A stretch of 64,000 bases of DNA from Sulfidibacterium sp964473395 (GCA_964473395.1 CAYYOW010000001.1:1-64000); one strand, 5' to 3'; positions 25,248 to 35,439 are shown, counted from the stretch's first letter. The notes: a model not told the origin generated them from the sequence alone. A program made the numbers and translations.

Positions 25248-27176
25248 TTACAACTCCAATTTCAGTTCGTTTGAGAGTCTTATACGTTCATCTTTTTGCC
25301 TGATTAGCGTTCTGTTATCAAGCAGCCATTCGATCACAGAGAGGATTTTATCTTCCTCAAAATCAGGGATAAGGGGGATAATCTCATATAGGTGTCGGGC
25401 ACTACCTGAAAGCATTGCCTTGAGTTTGGTTTCGATTTGCTCGAATTCAAGGGTATGAAGACCAGTTTCGTTTACCGAAAGGCAAACATCACAAATGCCG
25501 CAGCGATTTCCGCTGTCTTCTCCAAAATAGCGCAGCAGCTGGGTACTCCTGCATTCACGGTTGTTGGTTAGGAAATCGACCAAAGCATCCAGCCTCTGTG
25601 CCGCTGCATCTTTCAGGTTTTGGTAATTCTCTTTGGAAAATCCGATATTTGCAATCGGAAGTCGCACAGTATTATAGAAAATCTGCGGTTGAGACTTTAA
25701 AGGAAAATAGCTGAGAATATTTAGTTTGCTAAGATAAGACAAAGCGGCAACAACTTTTTCCGGTTTCATGCCGGTACGTTTGGCAATTAGTTTTTCGTGA
25801 ATATTCACATAATCGGTAAACAAGCCGCCATAGGAGCGTAGTATTTCTTTCAGTAGCCTTTCAAAGTTGGCGTTTTCCACAATAAATCGGTACAGTTGCT
25901 CATTGTTCAACATGATTTTCAATCGCGAATAGTGGCCTCCCGATTCATCAAAAGCAATAAATCCCTCTTTCTCTAATAGCTTAATGGTGTTGTAAGTGGT
26001 GAGTAACCCGAAACCATAATCATTAACAAAGTCTGTAATCTTAAAATTGTAGCCCATGTCTTTGCCGCTGCCTTCAGGAATATTAAAATAGTTTCCCAGT
26101 GCGTTGTATATATTCCGGATAGTCTTAATGTCAGGAAAAGATTCAGTAAGCTGTTTTTTGGCATGTCCAATATCCTGGTTATTGAAGAGGAGGAAGGCTA
26201 CCGACGATTTTTCATCGCGCCCTGCCCGTCCGGCTTCCTGAAAATACGATTCAAGGCAGTCGGGAAGGCTGTAATGAATGACTTGCCGCACATCGGGTTT
26301 GTCGATGCCCATTCCAAAAGCATTGGTAGCCACCATAACCCTGATTTGTCCCAGATTCCAGGCATGTTGCCGCTGGCTGCGCGTGCGGTTGTCAAGTCCT
26401 GCATGGTATGAAGTTGCTGCAATCTTGTTCTTAACTAAAATATCCGCCAGCTCCCTGGTCTTTTTCCGATTTCGCACATACACGATGGACGAGCCCTTTG
26501 AATTGGCCAACAAACGGAGAACACGGCTGGTTTTATCGCTCTCCTTATATACACGATACGCCAGGTTTCGGCGTTCAAAACTGCTTTTAAAGACATTCCT
26601 CTTTTTAAAGCGGAGCTTATCCATAATGTCTTCTACCACTCTTGGTGTTGCCGTAGCCGTTAAAGCAAGTACTGGAACCCGCGGGTAAAAACTCTTTATT
26701 TCAGCAATCCGCAGATAGGGCGGACGAAAGTTGTATCCCCACTGCGAAATGCAATGTGCTTCATCCACAGCGATAAGGTTAACATCTATTTTAGCCAGCG
26801 CCATCTGGAAGGTCTGGTTAAGTAACCTTTCCGGAGACACATACAAAAACTTGAGCTTATTATGAATGGCATTGGAATAGATAGATTCTATTTCGTTGTA
26901 ATACAATCCGGTGTAAAGCGCTCTGGCCGGGATGTTCATTTTCCGGAGACGGTCAACCTGATCCTTCATAAGAGCCAGCAACGGGGTAATAACGAGACAG
27001 CATCCCTGGTTTATCAATGCAGGTATCTGAAAAGTCAGTGATTTGCCGCCACCTGTAGGCAGCAGGGCAAACGTGTCTTTCCCCGAAAGCACAGAATCGA
27101 TAATCTCCTCCTGCATGGGACGGAAACTTGAAAACCCCCAGTATTTAGTCAATATTTCTTTTGCCTCTTTACTCAA
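25248..27176 (-). CDS. recQ: RecQ-family ATP-dependent DNA helicase
   Basis: A 3'-5' DNA helicase of 642 residues. The helicase core has FRPMQEEIIDSVLSGKDTF, the Walker A LPTGGGKSLTFQ, AVDEAHCISQWGYNFRP and the arginine-finger motif QEAGRAGRDEK. The zinc-binding RecQ-Ct region follows, with NRECRSTQLLRYFG and NRCGICDVC, then a winged-helix-like stretch. No HRDC domain is evident. Bacteroidota often carry several RecQ paralogues, so this may not be the main one. It lies downstream of the HD gene by 92 bp, on the same strand. Confidence 0.93.
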   Translation of the reverse strand: MSKEAKEILTKYWGFSSFRPMQEEIIDSVLSGKDTFALLPTGGGKSLTFQIPALINQGCCLVITPLLALMKDQVDRLRKMNIPARALYTGLYYNEIESIYSNAIHNKLKFLYVSPERLLNQTFQMALAKIDVNLIAVDEAHCISQWGYNFRPPYLRIAEIKSFYPRVPVLALTATATPRVVEDIMDKLRFKKRNVFKSSFERRNLAYRVYKESDKTSRVLRLLANSKGSSIVYVRNRKKTRELADILVKNKIAATSYHAGLDNRTRSQRQHAWNLGQIRVMVATNAFGMGIDKPDVRQVIHYSLPDCLESYFQEAGRAGRDEKSSVAFLLFNNQDIGHAKKQLTESFPDIKTIRNIYNALGNYFNIPEGSGKDMGYNFKITDFVNDYGFGLLTTYNTIKLLEKEGFIAFDESGGHYSRLKIMLNNEQLYRFIVENANFERLLKEILRSYGGLFTDYVNIHEKLIAKRTGMKPEKVVAALSYLSKLNILSYFPLKSQPQIFYNTVRLPIANIGFSKENYQNLKDAAAQRLDALVDFLTNNRECRSTQLLRYFGEDSGNRCGICDVCLSVNETGLHTLEFEQIETKLKAMLSGSARHLYEIIPLIPDFEEDKILSVIEWLLDNRTLIRQKDERIRLSNELKLEL

Positions 27177-27268
27177 AATTTTTTCTTTTTGCTAAGCGTT
27201 TATACTTCGGCTACCGCAAAGTACAGATGATTGAAAGGATAAAGATAAGAAAAATTAAGAAAAGGACA

Positions 27269-28528
27269 TCAATTTGTCTCAGACAGGACGACATCTTTCG
27301 GATAACACAAAAAATATTTGGTTGTAGGTTTGGATAACAGATTGATATTTAGCTGGTCAGACACTTCTGTAATATCTTTGACTGTACCATCCTTAAACAA
27401 AATGTTGATGTTATCGGCGCCGGGGTGATAGGTGTAATTGGCTGTTTTCTCAAAAAAGACAAAATAGTCTGTTTCGTCTTCTATAAGGTGGTATTTCTTC
27501 TTTGTCGCTTCTCTGATGGTATCGATTCTGTCCTGCGCAAAAGGCTCATTCTGCATTTCGATGCGAAACAGCCGGCGGTTGACCAATGCCCGGCTGAGTT
27601 GCGATAAGATTTTGTCAGGGTGCTGCATCCACAATTTCAGAGAGGTGTAAATATCGTAGTCGTCCAGCAAGGCAAAATCTTCCAAAACATGACTATTTTC
27701 AAGAAAATGCTTTTCGCGGATATCGTTTTCCAGAAAAAATTGCAGGGCAGGGGTGGCTGCTTTCAGTGTTTTTCCGTTCATGGCCAGCCATTTGGCACGT
27801 TTTAGCAGGTGGACAGCCATATATTCAGCCACCAGCACAGTTTTGTGCAGATAAACTTGCCAGTACATAATGCGGCGGGCAGTGATGAACTTTTCTACCG
27901 AGTAGATACCCTTATATTCAATAACCGGTTCATCGCCGGCAATTTGCAACATATTCAGCAGCCGCTCGTAGTTGATGGTACCTTCGGAAACGCCTGTGAA
28001 AAAGCTATCGCGTTTGAGATAATCCAGCCTGTCCATATCAAACTGACTTGTAATAAGTTTGTGCAGGAAATGTTTTTCATACCGGTCTCCAAAGATATCC
28101 AGTGCCATCTGCAGGCTACCGCCAAATTCTTTGTTCAGTTTCTGCATAAACCATACGGAGATCTGCTCGTGGCCAACATGGTTCACAATGCTGTGTTCCA
28201 GCGCATGCGAATATGGTCCGTGGCCCACATCGTGCAGCAGCATGGCGACTTCTGCTGCAAGCTGTTCTTCCAGGGTAATTGTGTGTCCTTTTAACCTAAG
28301 CTCTGCTAATGCCTTTGTCATCAGATGCATGGCACCCAGCGAATGGTGAAAGCGGGTATGCAACGCTCCGGGATAAACCAAATGTGCCAGTCCCAACTGT
28401 TTTATGCGCCGTAACCGCTGGAAAACCGGATGTTCGATAATATCAAAAACACGGTCTCCGGGAATGGTAACAAAGCCGTAAACCGGATCGTTGAATATTT
28501 TGCGTTTGTTGACCTGTGTTTTGCTCAT
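27269..28528 (-). CDS. HD-domain phosphohydrolase (dNTPase-like, COG1078)
   Basis: A 419-residue protein with a metal-binding HD domain: QRLRRIKQLGLAHLVYPGAL, TRFHHSLGAMHL and LLHDVGHGPYSHALEHS supply the His and Asp ligands. FDMDRLDYLKRDSFF is the next conserved block. It belongs with dGTPase/SAMHD1-like proteins, and its substrate is unproven. The frame stays open upstream to an ATG at 28969, but the extra ~147 residues are low-complexity Ser-rich and run into the promoter zone of porX. MSKTQVNKRK at 28528 is the right start. Confidence 0.88.
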   Translation of the reverse strand: MSKTQVNKRKIFNDPVYGFVTIPGDRVFDIIEHPVFQRLRRIKQLGLAHLVYPGALHTRFHHSLGAMHLMTKALAELRLKGHTITLEEQLAAEVAMLLHDVGHGPYSHALEHSIVNHVGHEQISVWFMQKLNKEFGGSLQMALDIFGDRYEKHFLHKLITSQFDMDRLDYLKRDSFFTGVSEGTINYERLLNMLQIAGDEPVIEYKGIYSVEKFITARRIMYWQVYLHKTVLVAEYMAVHLLKRAKWLAMNGKTLKAATPALQFFLENDIREKHFLENSHVLEDFALLDDYDIYTSLKLWMQHPDKILSQLSRALVNRRLFRIEMQNEPFAQDRIDTIREATKKKYHLIEDETDYFVFFEKTANYTYHPGADNINILFKDGTVKDITEVSDQLNINLLSKPTTKYFLCYPKDVVLSETN

Positions 28529-28679
28529 AATTTTTGTTAAATTTGTTTGCTCAGCTTCTTGCGTGAGAAGAAAAGCCGGAACTTTGCCATGAACGTTATA
28601 CTCAAAGTGTTTCCGAACATCTCTGAAGCAAAGATAGTCCTTAATATCGGACAATGAGTACGAACAAAAATAAACGAAA

Positions 28680-30236
28680 ATGAATAAAACACGCATACTT
28701 TGGGCAGATGACGAAATAGTCATGCTGAAGCCACATATTATATTTCTGGAAGAAAAAGGCTTTGATGTTGTCGCCGTAAACAGTGGCAGTGAAGCGTTGG
28801 AATTGGTGATGGAAGAGAACTTCGATATTATTTTCCTGGACGAACAGATGCCCGGGTTGAGCGGCATAGAAGTATTGGAAAAAATTAAAGAGATACAGCC
28901 CAACATCCCCGTGGTGATGATCACCAAAAGTGAGGAAGAATCTATTATGGAAGATGCCATAGGCTCCAATATTGCTGACTACCTTATTAAACCAGTAAAA
29001 CCCAGCCAGATACTACTGTCGCTCAAACGTAATCTGGAAAATAAGAAACTGACGAGCGAAAAGGCCTCACAAATTTATCAGCATGAGTTTCGCAGCATCA
29101 GCATGAAACTTCAGGGCAGGCTTTCCCCTGATGAGTGGACAGATGTTTACAAAAAGCTGGTTAGATGGGATATTGAACTTGAGAAATCAGATGACGAGGG
29201 CATCAGCGAAGTTTTGAAAATGCAGATAAATGAAGCCAACACTGGTTTTGCAAAGTTTTATGAACGTAACTATGCCGACTGGTTATATGGTAATACGGAG
29301 GAAAAACCTATCCTTTCCCACACACTTATAAAAAGGAAGGTCTTTCCGAGGTTAGATGAGGGTAATAAGGTTTTTCTGTTGGTAATTGATAATCTGCGCT
29401 ACGACCAGTGGAAGATTATCGAGCCTATGGTTGGTGAATATTTTCGCGTAGAAGAAGATGATTTATATTATGCCATATTGCCCACCACGACGCAATACGC
29501 ACGCAACGCCCTGTTTGCCGGGATGATGCCTTTGGAAATCAGAAAACGTTTTCCCCGGCTGTGGAAAGATGAACACGAAGAGGGAACAAAAAATCAATTT
29601 GAAGCCGAGCTATTGGGTGAGCAACTAAAACGTTACGGAAAAAAAATAAAGTATTCTTACCATAAAATTCTTCGCCAGGAGGAAGGACGTAAACTGGTTG
29701 AAGACATTTCCAATCTTATGGAGTATGACCTCAATGTTATCGTGTACAACTTTGTGGACATGCTTTCGCATGCACGTACTGAGATGGAAATTATCCGGGA
29801 GCTGGCTGATGACGAACCTGCTTACCGCTCGCTTATGAAGTCGTGGTTTGAACACTCCTCGCTCTTTGAAATTATTAAATATTTGTCAGGTAAGCAAGTC
29901 AAAATAATAATTACCACCGATCACGGTTCCATAAAGGTACAGCGTCCTGTGAAGATTGTTGGCGATCGTAATGTCAATACCAACCTGCGATACAAATTTG
30001 GAAAAAGCCTGAATTATAATAGCCGGGAGGTCTTTGAGATGAAAGACCCTGAAAAGTTTTTCCTACCCCGGCAGAACGTGAGTACCCGATGGGTTTTTAC
30101 CCGTGGAACCGATTTCTTCGCTTATCCCAATAACTACAACTACTATGCTCGTTACTATTCCAACACTTTCCAGCATGGGGGCATCTCAATGCAGGAAGTT
30201 ATGGTTCCCATTATTACATTGAGTTCCAAAGGGTGA
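28680..30236 (+). CDS. porX: PorX: response regulator with PglZ phosphatase domain, T9SS regulator
   Basis: The receiver domain (1-120) has DDE near the start, the phospho-acceptor in FDIIFLDEQMPGLSG, and the conserved Lys in LIKPVKP. The PglZ domain (about 200-518) has alkaline-phosphatase-like metal motifs: LLVIDNLRYDQW, LPTTTQYARNALFAG, YNFVDMLSHAR and IITTDHGSIKV. In Porphyromonas gingivalis PorX forms a signalling pair with PorY and controls type IX secretion genes, and its PglZ part is a phosphodiesterase. The coding region overlaps tsaE by 4 bp. No porY is adjacent. Confidence 0.95.
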   Translation: MNKTRILWADDEIVMLKPHIIFLEEKGFDVVAVNSGSEALELVMEENFDIIFLDEQMPGLSGIEVLEKIKEIQPNIPVVMITKSEEESIMEDAIGSNIADYLIKPVKPSQILLSLKRNLENKKLTSEKASQIYQHEFRSISMKLQGRLSPDEWTDVYKKLVRWDIELEKSDDEGISEVLKMQINEANTGFAKFYERNYADWLYGNTEEKPILSHTLIKRKVFPRLDEGNKVFLLVIDNLRYDQWKIIEPMVGEYFRVEEDDLYYAILPTTTQYARNALFAGMMPLEIRKRFPRLWKDEHEEGTKNQFEAELLGEQLKRYGKKIKYSYHKILRQEEGRKLVEDISNLMEYDLNVIVYNFVDMLSHARTEMEIIRELADDEPAYRSLMKSWFEHSSLFEIIKYLSGKQVKIIITTDHGSIKVQRPVKIVGDRNVNTNLRYKFGKSLNYNSREVFEMKDPEKFFLPRQNVSTRWVFTRGTDFFAYPNNYNYYARYYSNTFQHGGISMQEVMVPIITLSSKG

Positions 30237-30664
30237 TGAAAAAAGTACTGTTTTCTAAAGCCCCAGAAGATTTAATATTAGCAGCAGCTAAAATACTGGA
30301 GGAGATGAATTCGGAGCACATTTTCGCTTTTTATGGTGAAATGGGTGCCGGAAAAACTACGTTCATCAAAGCTTTCTGTCATGTTCTGGGCAGCAGCGAT
30401 GTTGTGCATAGTCCCACATTTTCGCTTGTAAATGAATATGAAGACAAGATGGGGAGAAGTCTGTATCATTTCGATTTCTATCGTATTAAAGATCTTGAGG
30501 AAGTATATGACATAGGATTTGAAGAGTATATTGACAGCGGAGACTATTGTTTTTTGGAATGGCCGGAACAAATTTCGGAACTTTTGCCCAAAATTTACGT
30601 ATATATTTCAATTGAAGTAGATAAGGACGAAATACGAAAAATTACCTATTCACTGCAAAATTAA
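30233..30664 (+). CDS. tsaE: tRNA threonylcarbamoyladenosine biosynthesis protein TsaE
   Basis: An ATPase of 143 residues that, with TsaD and TsaB, completes t6A37 on ANN-decoding tRNAs. The Walker A is GEMGAGKTTFIKAF (about 38-51). HSPTFSLVNEY and YHFDFYRIKD follow, and DYCFLEWPEQI is the Walker B/TsaE signature. The ATGA overlap with porX suggests coupled translation. Its pairing with a T9SS regulator is a genome-organisation feature, not evidence of a shared task. Confidence 0.95.
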   Translation: MMKKVLFSKAPEDLILAAAKILEEMNSEHIFAFYGEMGAGKTTFIKAFCHVLGSSDVVHSPTFSLVNEYEDKMGRSLYHFDFYRIKDLEEVYDIGFEEYIDSGDYCFLEWPEQISELLPKIYVYISIEVDKDEIRKITYSLQN

Positions 30665-30675
30665 ATTGATACACC

Positions 30676-31899
30676 ATGGTTGAAGAAGGAAAAACCTTTC
30701 TGAAATTTTCGGGAGATGAAGTGCTCATGCCGAGGGAGGAGACGCTGGAACGGAGACCTCAGCAAAAGAAATTTATTATTGGTATTCCACTGGAGAAAGA
30801 TGAAAATGAAAGGCGTATAGCCCTTGTTCCCAATGCAGTTGACCTCCTTGTGAAAAATGGTCATCAGGTTGTCGTAGAAGAGAATGCCGGTAAAGCAGCC
30901 CATTTTTCAAATGAAATGTATGCCGCTTCAGGTGCACAAATAACACAAACGGCTGCCGAAGTGTGGCAATCAGATATCATTGTTAAAATTGCTGCACCCG
31001 ATGCCGGCGAGATTGACCTGATGCATAAAAACCAAACTATTTTCTCAGCCCTTATGTCCCAAAGTAAAAGCACGGTTTTTTTCAAAAAACTGATGGAGAA
31101 AAAGGCGCTGGCTATTGCTTACGAACTGATAAAAGATAAAACGGGTGCTTTCCCATTGATACGCTCCATGAGTGAGATTATCGGTAACACCTCTATAATG
31201 GTTGCTGCCGAATATCTTAGCAGTCCTAAATATGGAAAGGGGGTGATGCTGGGCGGTTTTCCTGGAATAAGGCCATCAGAGGTAGTGATTATTGGCTCCG
31301 GAACGGTAGCCGAATATGCAGCCCGCACAGCCTATGGCATGGGTGCTCAGGTGCGTATTTTTGATGACTCAGTTTATAAAATGCGCGACCTGCAAAACAA
31401 ACTCAAATTCAGAATCTCAACTTCTGTTTTACAGCCCATTCTGCTGCTGAAAGCGTTGAAAGAAGCAGATGTGGTCATTGCTGCAAAACATTCTTCCTCC
31501 GGACATTCTGCCTGTATTATCTCTTCGGATATGGTCAAACAAATGAAACATGGTGCAGTGATAGTGGATGTGAGCATTGACCAGGGCGGATGTTTCGAAA
31601 CTTCCCACCCTACATCACACCAGCATCCTGTGTTTCAGGAATATGGGGTAACACATTATTGTGTTCCCAACATCGCTTCCAGGGTTCCCCACACCGCTTC
31701 TTACTCGCTTAGCAACCATCTTACCGGGCTGCTGTTGAAAATTGGCGAAACAGGTAACATCAACCATTATATTAATCGCGACAAGCCTTTCAGCAAAGGC
31801 GTTTATATTTACAATGGCGCCCTCACCAACAAAAATATAGCCGATACTTTCAACCTCCCATTTCGAGATTTGGATTTGCTTACATCGGCACTGTATTGA
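30676..31899 (+). CDS. ald: Alanine dehydrogenase
   Basis: A 407-residue member of the alanine dehydrogenase / transhydrogenase-alpha family, which interconverts alanine and pyruvate with NAD. The N-terminal domain has GIPLEKDENERRIALVPNAV and the catalytic Lys/His regions (AIAYELIKDKTGAFPLI), and the Rossmann domain has VVIIGSGTVAEYAARTA. YCVPNIASRVPHTASYSLSN is the conserved C-terminal block. About 30 extra N-terminal residues precede the core. It starts 11 bp after tsaE, so porX-tsaE-ald is one operon. Alanine dehydrogenase is more likely than the transhydrogenase alpha subunit because no beta-subunit gene follows. Confidence 0.85.
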   Translation: MVEEGKTFLKFSGDEVLMPREETLERRPQQKKFIIGIPLEKDENERRIALVPNAVDLLVKNGHQVVVEENAGKAAHFSNEMYAASGAQITQTAAEVWQSDIIVKIAAPDAGEIDLMHKNQTIFSALMSQSKSTVFFKKLMEKKALAIAYELIKDKTGAFPLIRSMSEIIGNTSIMVAAEYLSSPKYGKGVMLGGFPGIRPSEVVIIGSGTVAEYAARTAYGMGAQVRIFDDSVYKMRDLQNKLKFRISTSVLQPILLLKALKEADVVIAAKHSSSGHSACIISSDMVKQMKHGAVIVDVSIDQGGCFETSHPTSHQHPVFQEYGVTHYCVPNIASRVPHTASYSLSNHLTGLLLKIGETGNINHYINRDKPFSKGVYIYNGALTNKNIADTFNLPFRDLDLLTSALY

Positions 31900-31995
31900 A
31901 AATACTGAAATTATAACCTTGAGCTACGAAAACTAATAACCTGAAACTGTGAGTAAAGCTTGTATCGAACTCAGGTTAATAAAAATACTGTAAGA

Positions 31996-32026
31996 GAAAA
32001 GCCGCCCACTTTCCGGACGGTTTTTC
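31996..32026 (+). terminator. Terminator after porX-tsaE-ald
   Basis: An imperfect stem AAAAGCCG/CGGTTTTT with an inner CC/GG pair, then T-rich sequence. One mismatch and one wobble make it weaker than the others here. Confidence 0.55.
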
Positions 32027-32047
32027 TGCTTCATAAAAGAATAATGA

Positions 32048-32887
32048 TTATTTCTTTTCCACGGTGGAGGTGATGGTGCTGCTGATGTCCATGGGGATTT
32101 CCATCCCGTTCTTTTCTACTTTCATTTTTATATCCTGTGTCAGGTGAGTTGACATTGTCCAGCCTGTTTTCGTGTCCACCACAACTTCCCCTGACTGGGT
32201 ACCACTCAGGTTAATTGTCTGGCCTGCAACCTTATTCGCGGTTATAGTTCCTTCAATACCAATGGTTGCTTTTTTACCTGAAATTTTTTCAAGTGTATAT
32301 TTTATATGAATTTTCATATTATCAGTTTTCATAGGCCTAATATCAGCTTCCCAGCTGTCGCCTACTTTCACTTTATGGTCGGGAAAAATGACGTAATTAT
32401 TTCCGGATTTAATGTTTCCTGCAATTTTGTTGTTGTCCTTGAGCAAGGCTGACAAATCATAAGAAGAGATATTTCCGAGATGATCCATGGTAATACCGTA
32501 TGGTTTTTTAATGATGTTATTCAGGGCATAGCCGATTTGTTTGCCACGGCCCGAAGCAAAAGTTGTGGAATCAGACGAATCATAATTTAAAACCTGCCCA
32601 AACATAGTTTGTTTCATGGCCAGTCTTTCCACCGTATTCGTAGTTTTGATTTCTTTAGGTGTTACTTCACTAATTACAGAGGAAATATCTGTGGTAATAA
32701 TCTGGCTCATCGAGATAGTCTGCCCCTGAGCCTCCATGTCCATCTCCTGGTTGGCTATCTGATGGCCGACAAATTTCTCTCCCTGCTTCATGTTGTATTT
32801 CAACAGGACTTTTCTCTGTGCATTGGCCTGCAGAGGAATAATCGGCAAGACTAAAGCCAAAGCAATAAATAATTTAAGATTTTTCAT
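32048..32887 (-). CDS. Secreted protein, DUF6263-like
   Basis: A 279-residue exported protein with a clear signal peptide (MKNLKLFIALALVLPIIPLQ, cut near ANAQ). The body is strand-rich and polar (VLLKYNMKQGEKFVGHQ, GDSWEADIRPM, GTITANKVAGQTINLSG, GEVVVDTKTGWT), which resembles DUF6263; the family label is tentative. Function unknown. It lies 37 bp downstream of dnaB and could be read from the same transcript. Confidence 0.65.
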   Translation of the reverse strand: MKNLKLFIALALVLPIIPLQANAQRKVLLKYNMKQGEKFVGHQIANQEMDMEAQGQTISMSQIITTDISSVISEVTPKEIKTTNTVERLAMKQTMFGQVLNYDSSDSTTFASGRGKQIGYALNNIIKKPYGITMDHLGNISSYDLSALLKDNNKIAGNIKSGNNYVIFPDHKVKVGDSWEADIRPMKTDNMKIHIKYTLEKISGKKATIGIEGTITANKVAGQTINLSGTQSGEVVVDTKTGWTMSTHLTQDIKMKVEKNGMEIPMDISSTITSTVEKK

Positions 32888-32924
32888 AATGTAATGTGAT
32901 TATAATTAAATGAGTTTTAATAAT

Positions 32925-34442
32925 TTAGAATGGACTTTCTCCATTGTCATCGTTCATGCGGGATGGGATAGTACGAATACCATTACCCGGATCATCCGGA
33001 TTAAATTCATCGGTACCACCTGAAGGTGAAGCATCAAGTTCTTCAAATTTGGCAAAACGGTCAATAAACCGCAGGCGGACATTAGCCGTTGGTCCGTTAC
33101 GATGTTTAGCAATGATAATTTCGGCAGCCCCTTTGGAAGGTTGGCCATCATCAAACTGTTCAATACCATAATATTCTGGACGGTATATAAACATCACAAT
33201 ATCAGCATCCTGTTCAATAGCACCCGACTCACGCAAGTCGGACAGGATAGGTCTTCTGGAACCACCCGGTCGTGTTTCCACAGCACGGCTTAGCTGCGAG
33301 AGAGTAAGTACCGGCACATTCAGCTCTTTAGCCAGAGCTTTCAGCGAACGTGAGATGGAACTGATCTCCTGTTCACGATTTCCGCGATTATCACGCCCGA
33401 GCGTCATAAGCTGAAGGTAGTCGACAAAAACCATCTGAATGTCATGCTGCTGCTTTAGCCTGCGACATTTTGCACGCAGTTCAAATATGGAAAGGGCAGG
33501 GGTATCGTCAATAAAAATTTTAGCATCGGTAAGGGAGTGAATCTTTGAGTTCAGCTGATGCCATTCATACTCAGCCAGATCCCCTTTTTTAAGTTTGGAA
33601 GCCGGCAGTTCGGTTTCGCTCGATATAAGCCTGGTAACCAACTGTACAGCAGACATTTCCAAAGAAAAGACAGCAACCGGTTTTTTATATTCAACCGCAA
33701 TGTTTCGCGCCATGCTGAGGGCAAAAGCTGTTTTCCCCATGGCCGGGCGTGCAGCAAGGATAATCAGGTCGGAATTTTGCCATCCGGTTGTAACTCTGTC
33801 GAGTGCAGCATACCCTGAGGGGACTCCACTGAAGTGTGAGTCAGAGTTCTTTGCGCTTTCGATGTCGGCAATAGCCTGCGTAATAAGTGACGGCATATCA
33901 GCAAAATTACGCCTCAAGTTAGCTTCAGAAACACTAAAAAGCCCCTGCTCGGCTTTGTCAAGCAAATCGAAAACATCTGTAGTATCCTCAAATGCATCTT
34001 TTATGATGTCGGAGGAAATAGTAATCAGCTCCCGCTGAATATGCTTCTGGATAAGAATACGGGCGTGATATTCTACGTTGGCAGAAGAGGCTATGCGGCT
34101 GGTAAGCATGGTGATGTAGTAAGGACCTCCCACCATCTCAAGTTCACCGGTATTTTTTAGTTCATTGGTTACGGTCAGAATATCTACCGGCTCCGACTTG
34201 GCAAACAACCGGAGAATAGCAGCAAAAATCTTCTGGTGCACCTCTTTATAAAAGATTTCCGGCTTAAGAATATCAATTACGGTAGAAACAGCATCCTTTT
34301 CCAGCATCATAGCGCCCAGCACGGCCTCTTCCAGGTCTGTTGCCTGTGGGGGGACTTTACCATGTTCCAGGTAACTGTTGCTTACGGATTTAGGTGTAAA
34401 ACCTTTTTTAACTTTTGTTTTTGTCTCTCCCGGCTTTTCCAT
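32925..34442 (-). CDS. dnaB: Replicative DNA helicase DnaB
   Basis: The hexameric 5'-3' fork helicase, 505 residues. The N-terminal primase-binding domain has PPQATDLEEAVLGAMMLE. The RecA-like motor has LAARPAMGKTAFALSMAR (Walker A), VFSLEMSA, VFVDYLQLM (Walker B), LSQLSRAVETR and LRESGAIEQDADIVMFIYR. The C-terminal ~50 residues are a polar, likely disordered tail with the acidic run SPSGGTDEFNPDD. No intein interrupts it. It is full length. Confidence 0.97.
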   Translation of the reverse strand: MEKPGETKTKVKKGFTPKSVSNSYLEHGKVPPQATDLEEAVLGAMMLEKDAVSTVIDILKPEIFYKEVHQKIFAAILRLFAKSEPVDILTVTNELKNTGELEMVGGPYYITMLTSRIASSANVEYHARILIQKHIQRELITISSDIIKDAFEDTTDVFDLLDKAEQGLFSVSEANLRRNFADMPSLITQAIADIESAKNSDSHFSGVPSGYAALDRVTTGWQNSDLIILAARPAMGKTAFALSMARNIAVEYKKPVAVFSLEMSAVQLVTRLISSETELPASKLKKGDLAEYEWHQLNSKIHSLTDAKIFIDDTPALSIFELRAKCRRLKQQHDIQMVFVDYLQLMTLGRDNRGNREQEISSISRSLKALAKELNVPVLTLSQLSRAVETRPGGSRRPILSDLRESGAIEQDADIVMFIYRPEYYGIEQFDDGQPSKGAAEIIIAKHRNGPTANVRLRFIDRFAKFEELDASPSGGTDEFNPDDPGNGIRTIPSRMNDDNGESPF

Positions 34443-34590
34443 TTTTCAAAAATACAAATTGATAGGCTCATGCTACCGATTGTTGATAAATAATTTTTAG
34501 ATGCGGAACAACCGGTTCAATTTGTTTTTCGTTGTATGGTTGCCTGCATAGTGTTCCCGTCTATTCATTCCTTTCTTTTCACCATCAGAC

Positions 34591-35301
34591 TCAAGAGAAA
34601 ATGACAAACTCCTCTTTCACCAGTGGTAATCCCTGATAGCGGCGGAAAAGCTGAAGGGTAGTGAGCACATCTTTCTGGCAGTATGTGGCGATACGTTTCA
34701 GGTCTTTGTCTTCCCAATATACTTTTGCCACCTCACTACCATCAATGTCATCCTTTGGTGTGGGGATATCAAATATAGCTGCCAGCAACTCTAGGGAGGT
34801 GTAGTGCCTATAATCGCCAAATTTCCACAACTCCAGCGTATCCAGATGTCTTATTTCCCAGGGCTTTTTCCCGGCAAGGTCTAAAATGTCCGGGAGTTTA
34901 ATACCATTAATAAGCATACGCCGCGCTAAATAGGGAAAGTCGAATTCCTTACCATTATGTCCGCACAGCAACGAGTCAGGCCTGTTGTAGTGTTTTGAAA
35001 GCAGGTGAGCAAACTCTTCGAGCAGGATTTTCTCATCATCGCCATAAAATGATTTCACGCGTACCTCATTTCCATTCATAAAGCCACAGGAAACACAAAT
35101 TATTTTTCCAAATTCCGCATAAATCCCAGCCTGTGGATAGAGGTCGGCAGGGGTAAGGTCTTCGCCAAGATATTTCAGCTTAACAGCTTTTTTGTGCCAT
35201 AGTTTTTGAAATTTCTCCGGTACGGCATCAAAATCAGGATAAGCGGGAACCGTTTCAATGTCAAGAAACAGAACATTCTCCAGTGATAAATTGTTGAGCA
35301 T
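34591..35301 (-). CDS. PolB-like 3'-5' exonuclease (DEDDy family)
   Basis: A 236-residue stand-alone DEDD exonuclease related to the proofreading domain of B-family polymerases. Motif I is VLFLDIETVPAY, motif II CGHNGKEFDFPYLARRM, and motif III has YCQKDVLTTLQLFRRY with the Tyr and Asp. Proteins of this group are frequent in Bacteroidota and are predicted to trim DNA or RNA; no substrate is established. It is not joined to any polymerase domain. Confidence 0.88.
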   Translation of the reverse strand: MLNNLSLENVLFLDIETVPAYPDFDAVPEKFQKLWHKKAVKLKYLGEDLTPADLYPQAGIYAEFGKIICVSCGFMNGNEVRVKSFYGDDEKILLEEFAHLLSKHYNRPDSLLCGHNGKEFDFPYLARRMLINGIKLPDILDLAGKKPWEIRHLDTLELWKFGDYRHYTSLELLAAIFDIPTPKDDIDGSEVAKVYWEDKDLKRIATYCQKDVLTTLQLFRRYQGLPLVKEEFVIFS

Positions 35302-35439
35302 CTTATTCGTTTTTTTCTTTGAGCAAAATACAAAATTTCTGTTTATCCGGAATATACTTTATAACCTGAGCTCGTTATAAGATTTTCCTCACAGAAAGCC
35401 AATAGGACGAATTCTTTCCGAAAACGTTAGTTTTGCCAC

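Noticed and set aside
28529..28969. N-terminal extension of the HD protein
   Set aside because: It is Ser-rich, not family-like, and would overlap the porX start region.
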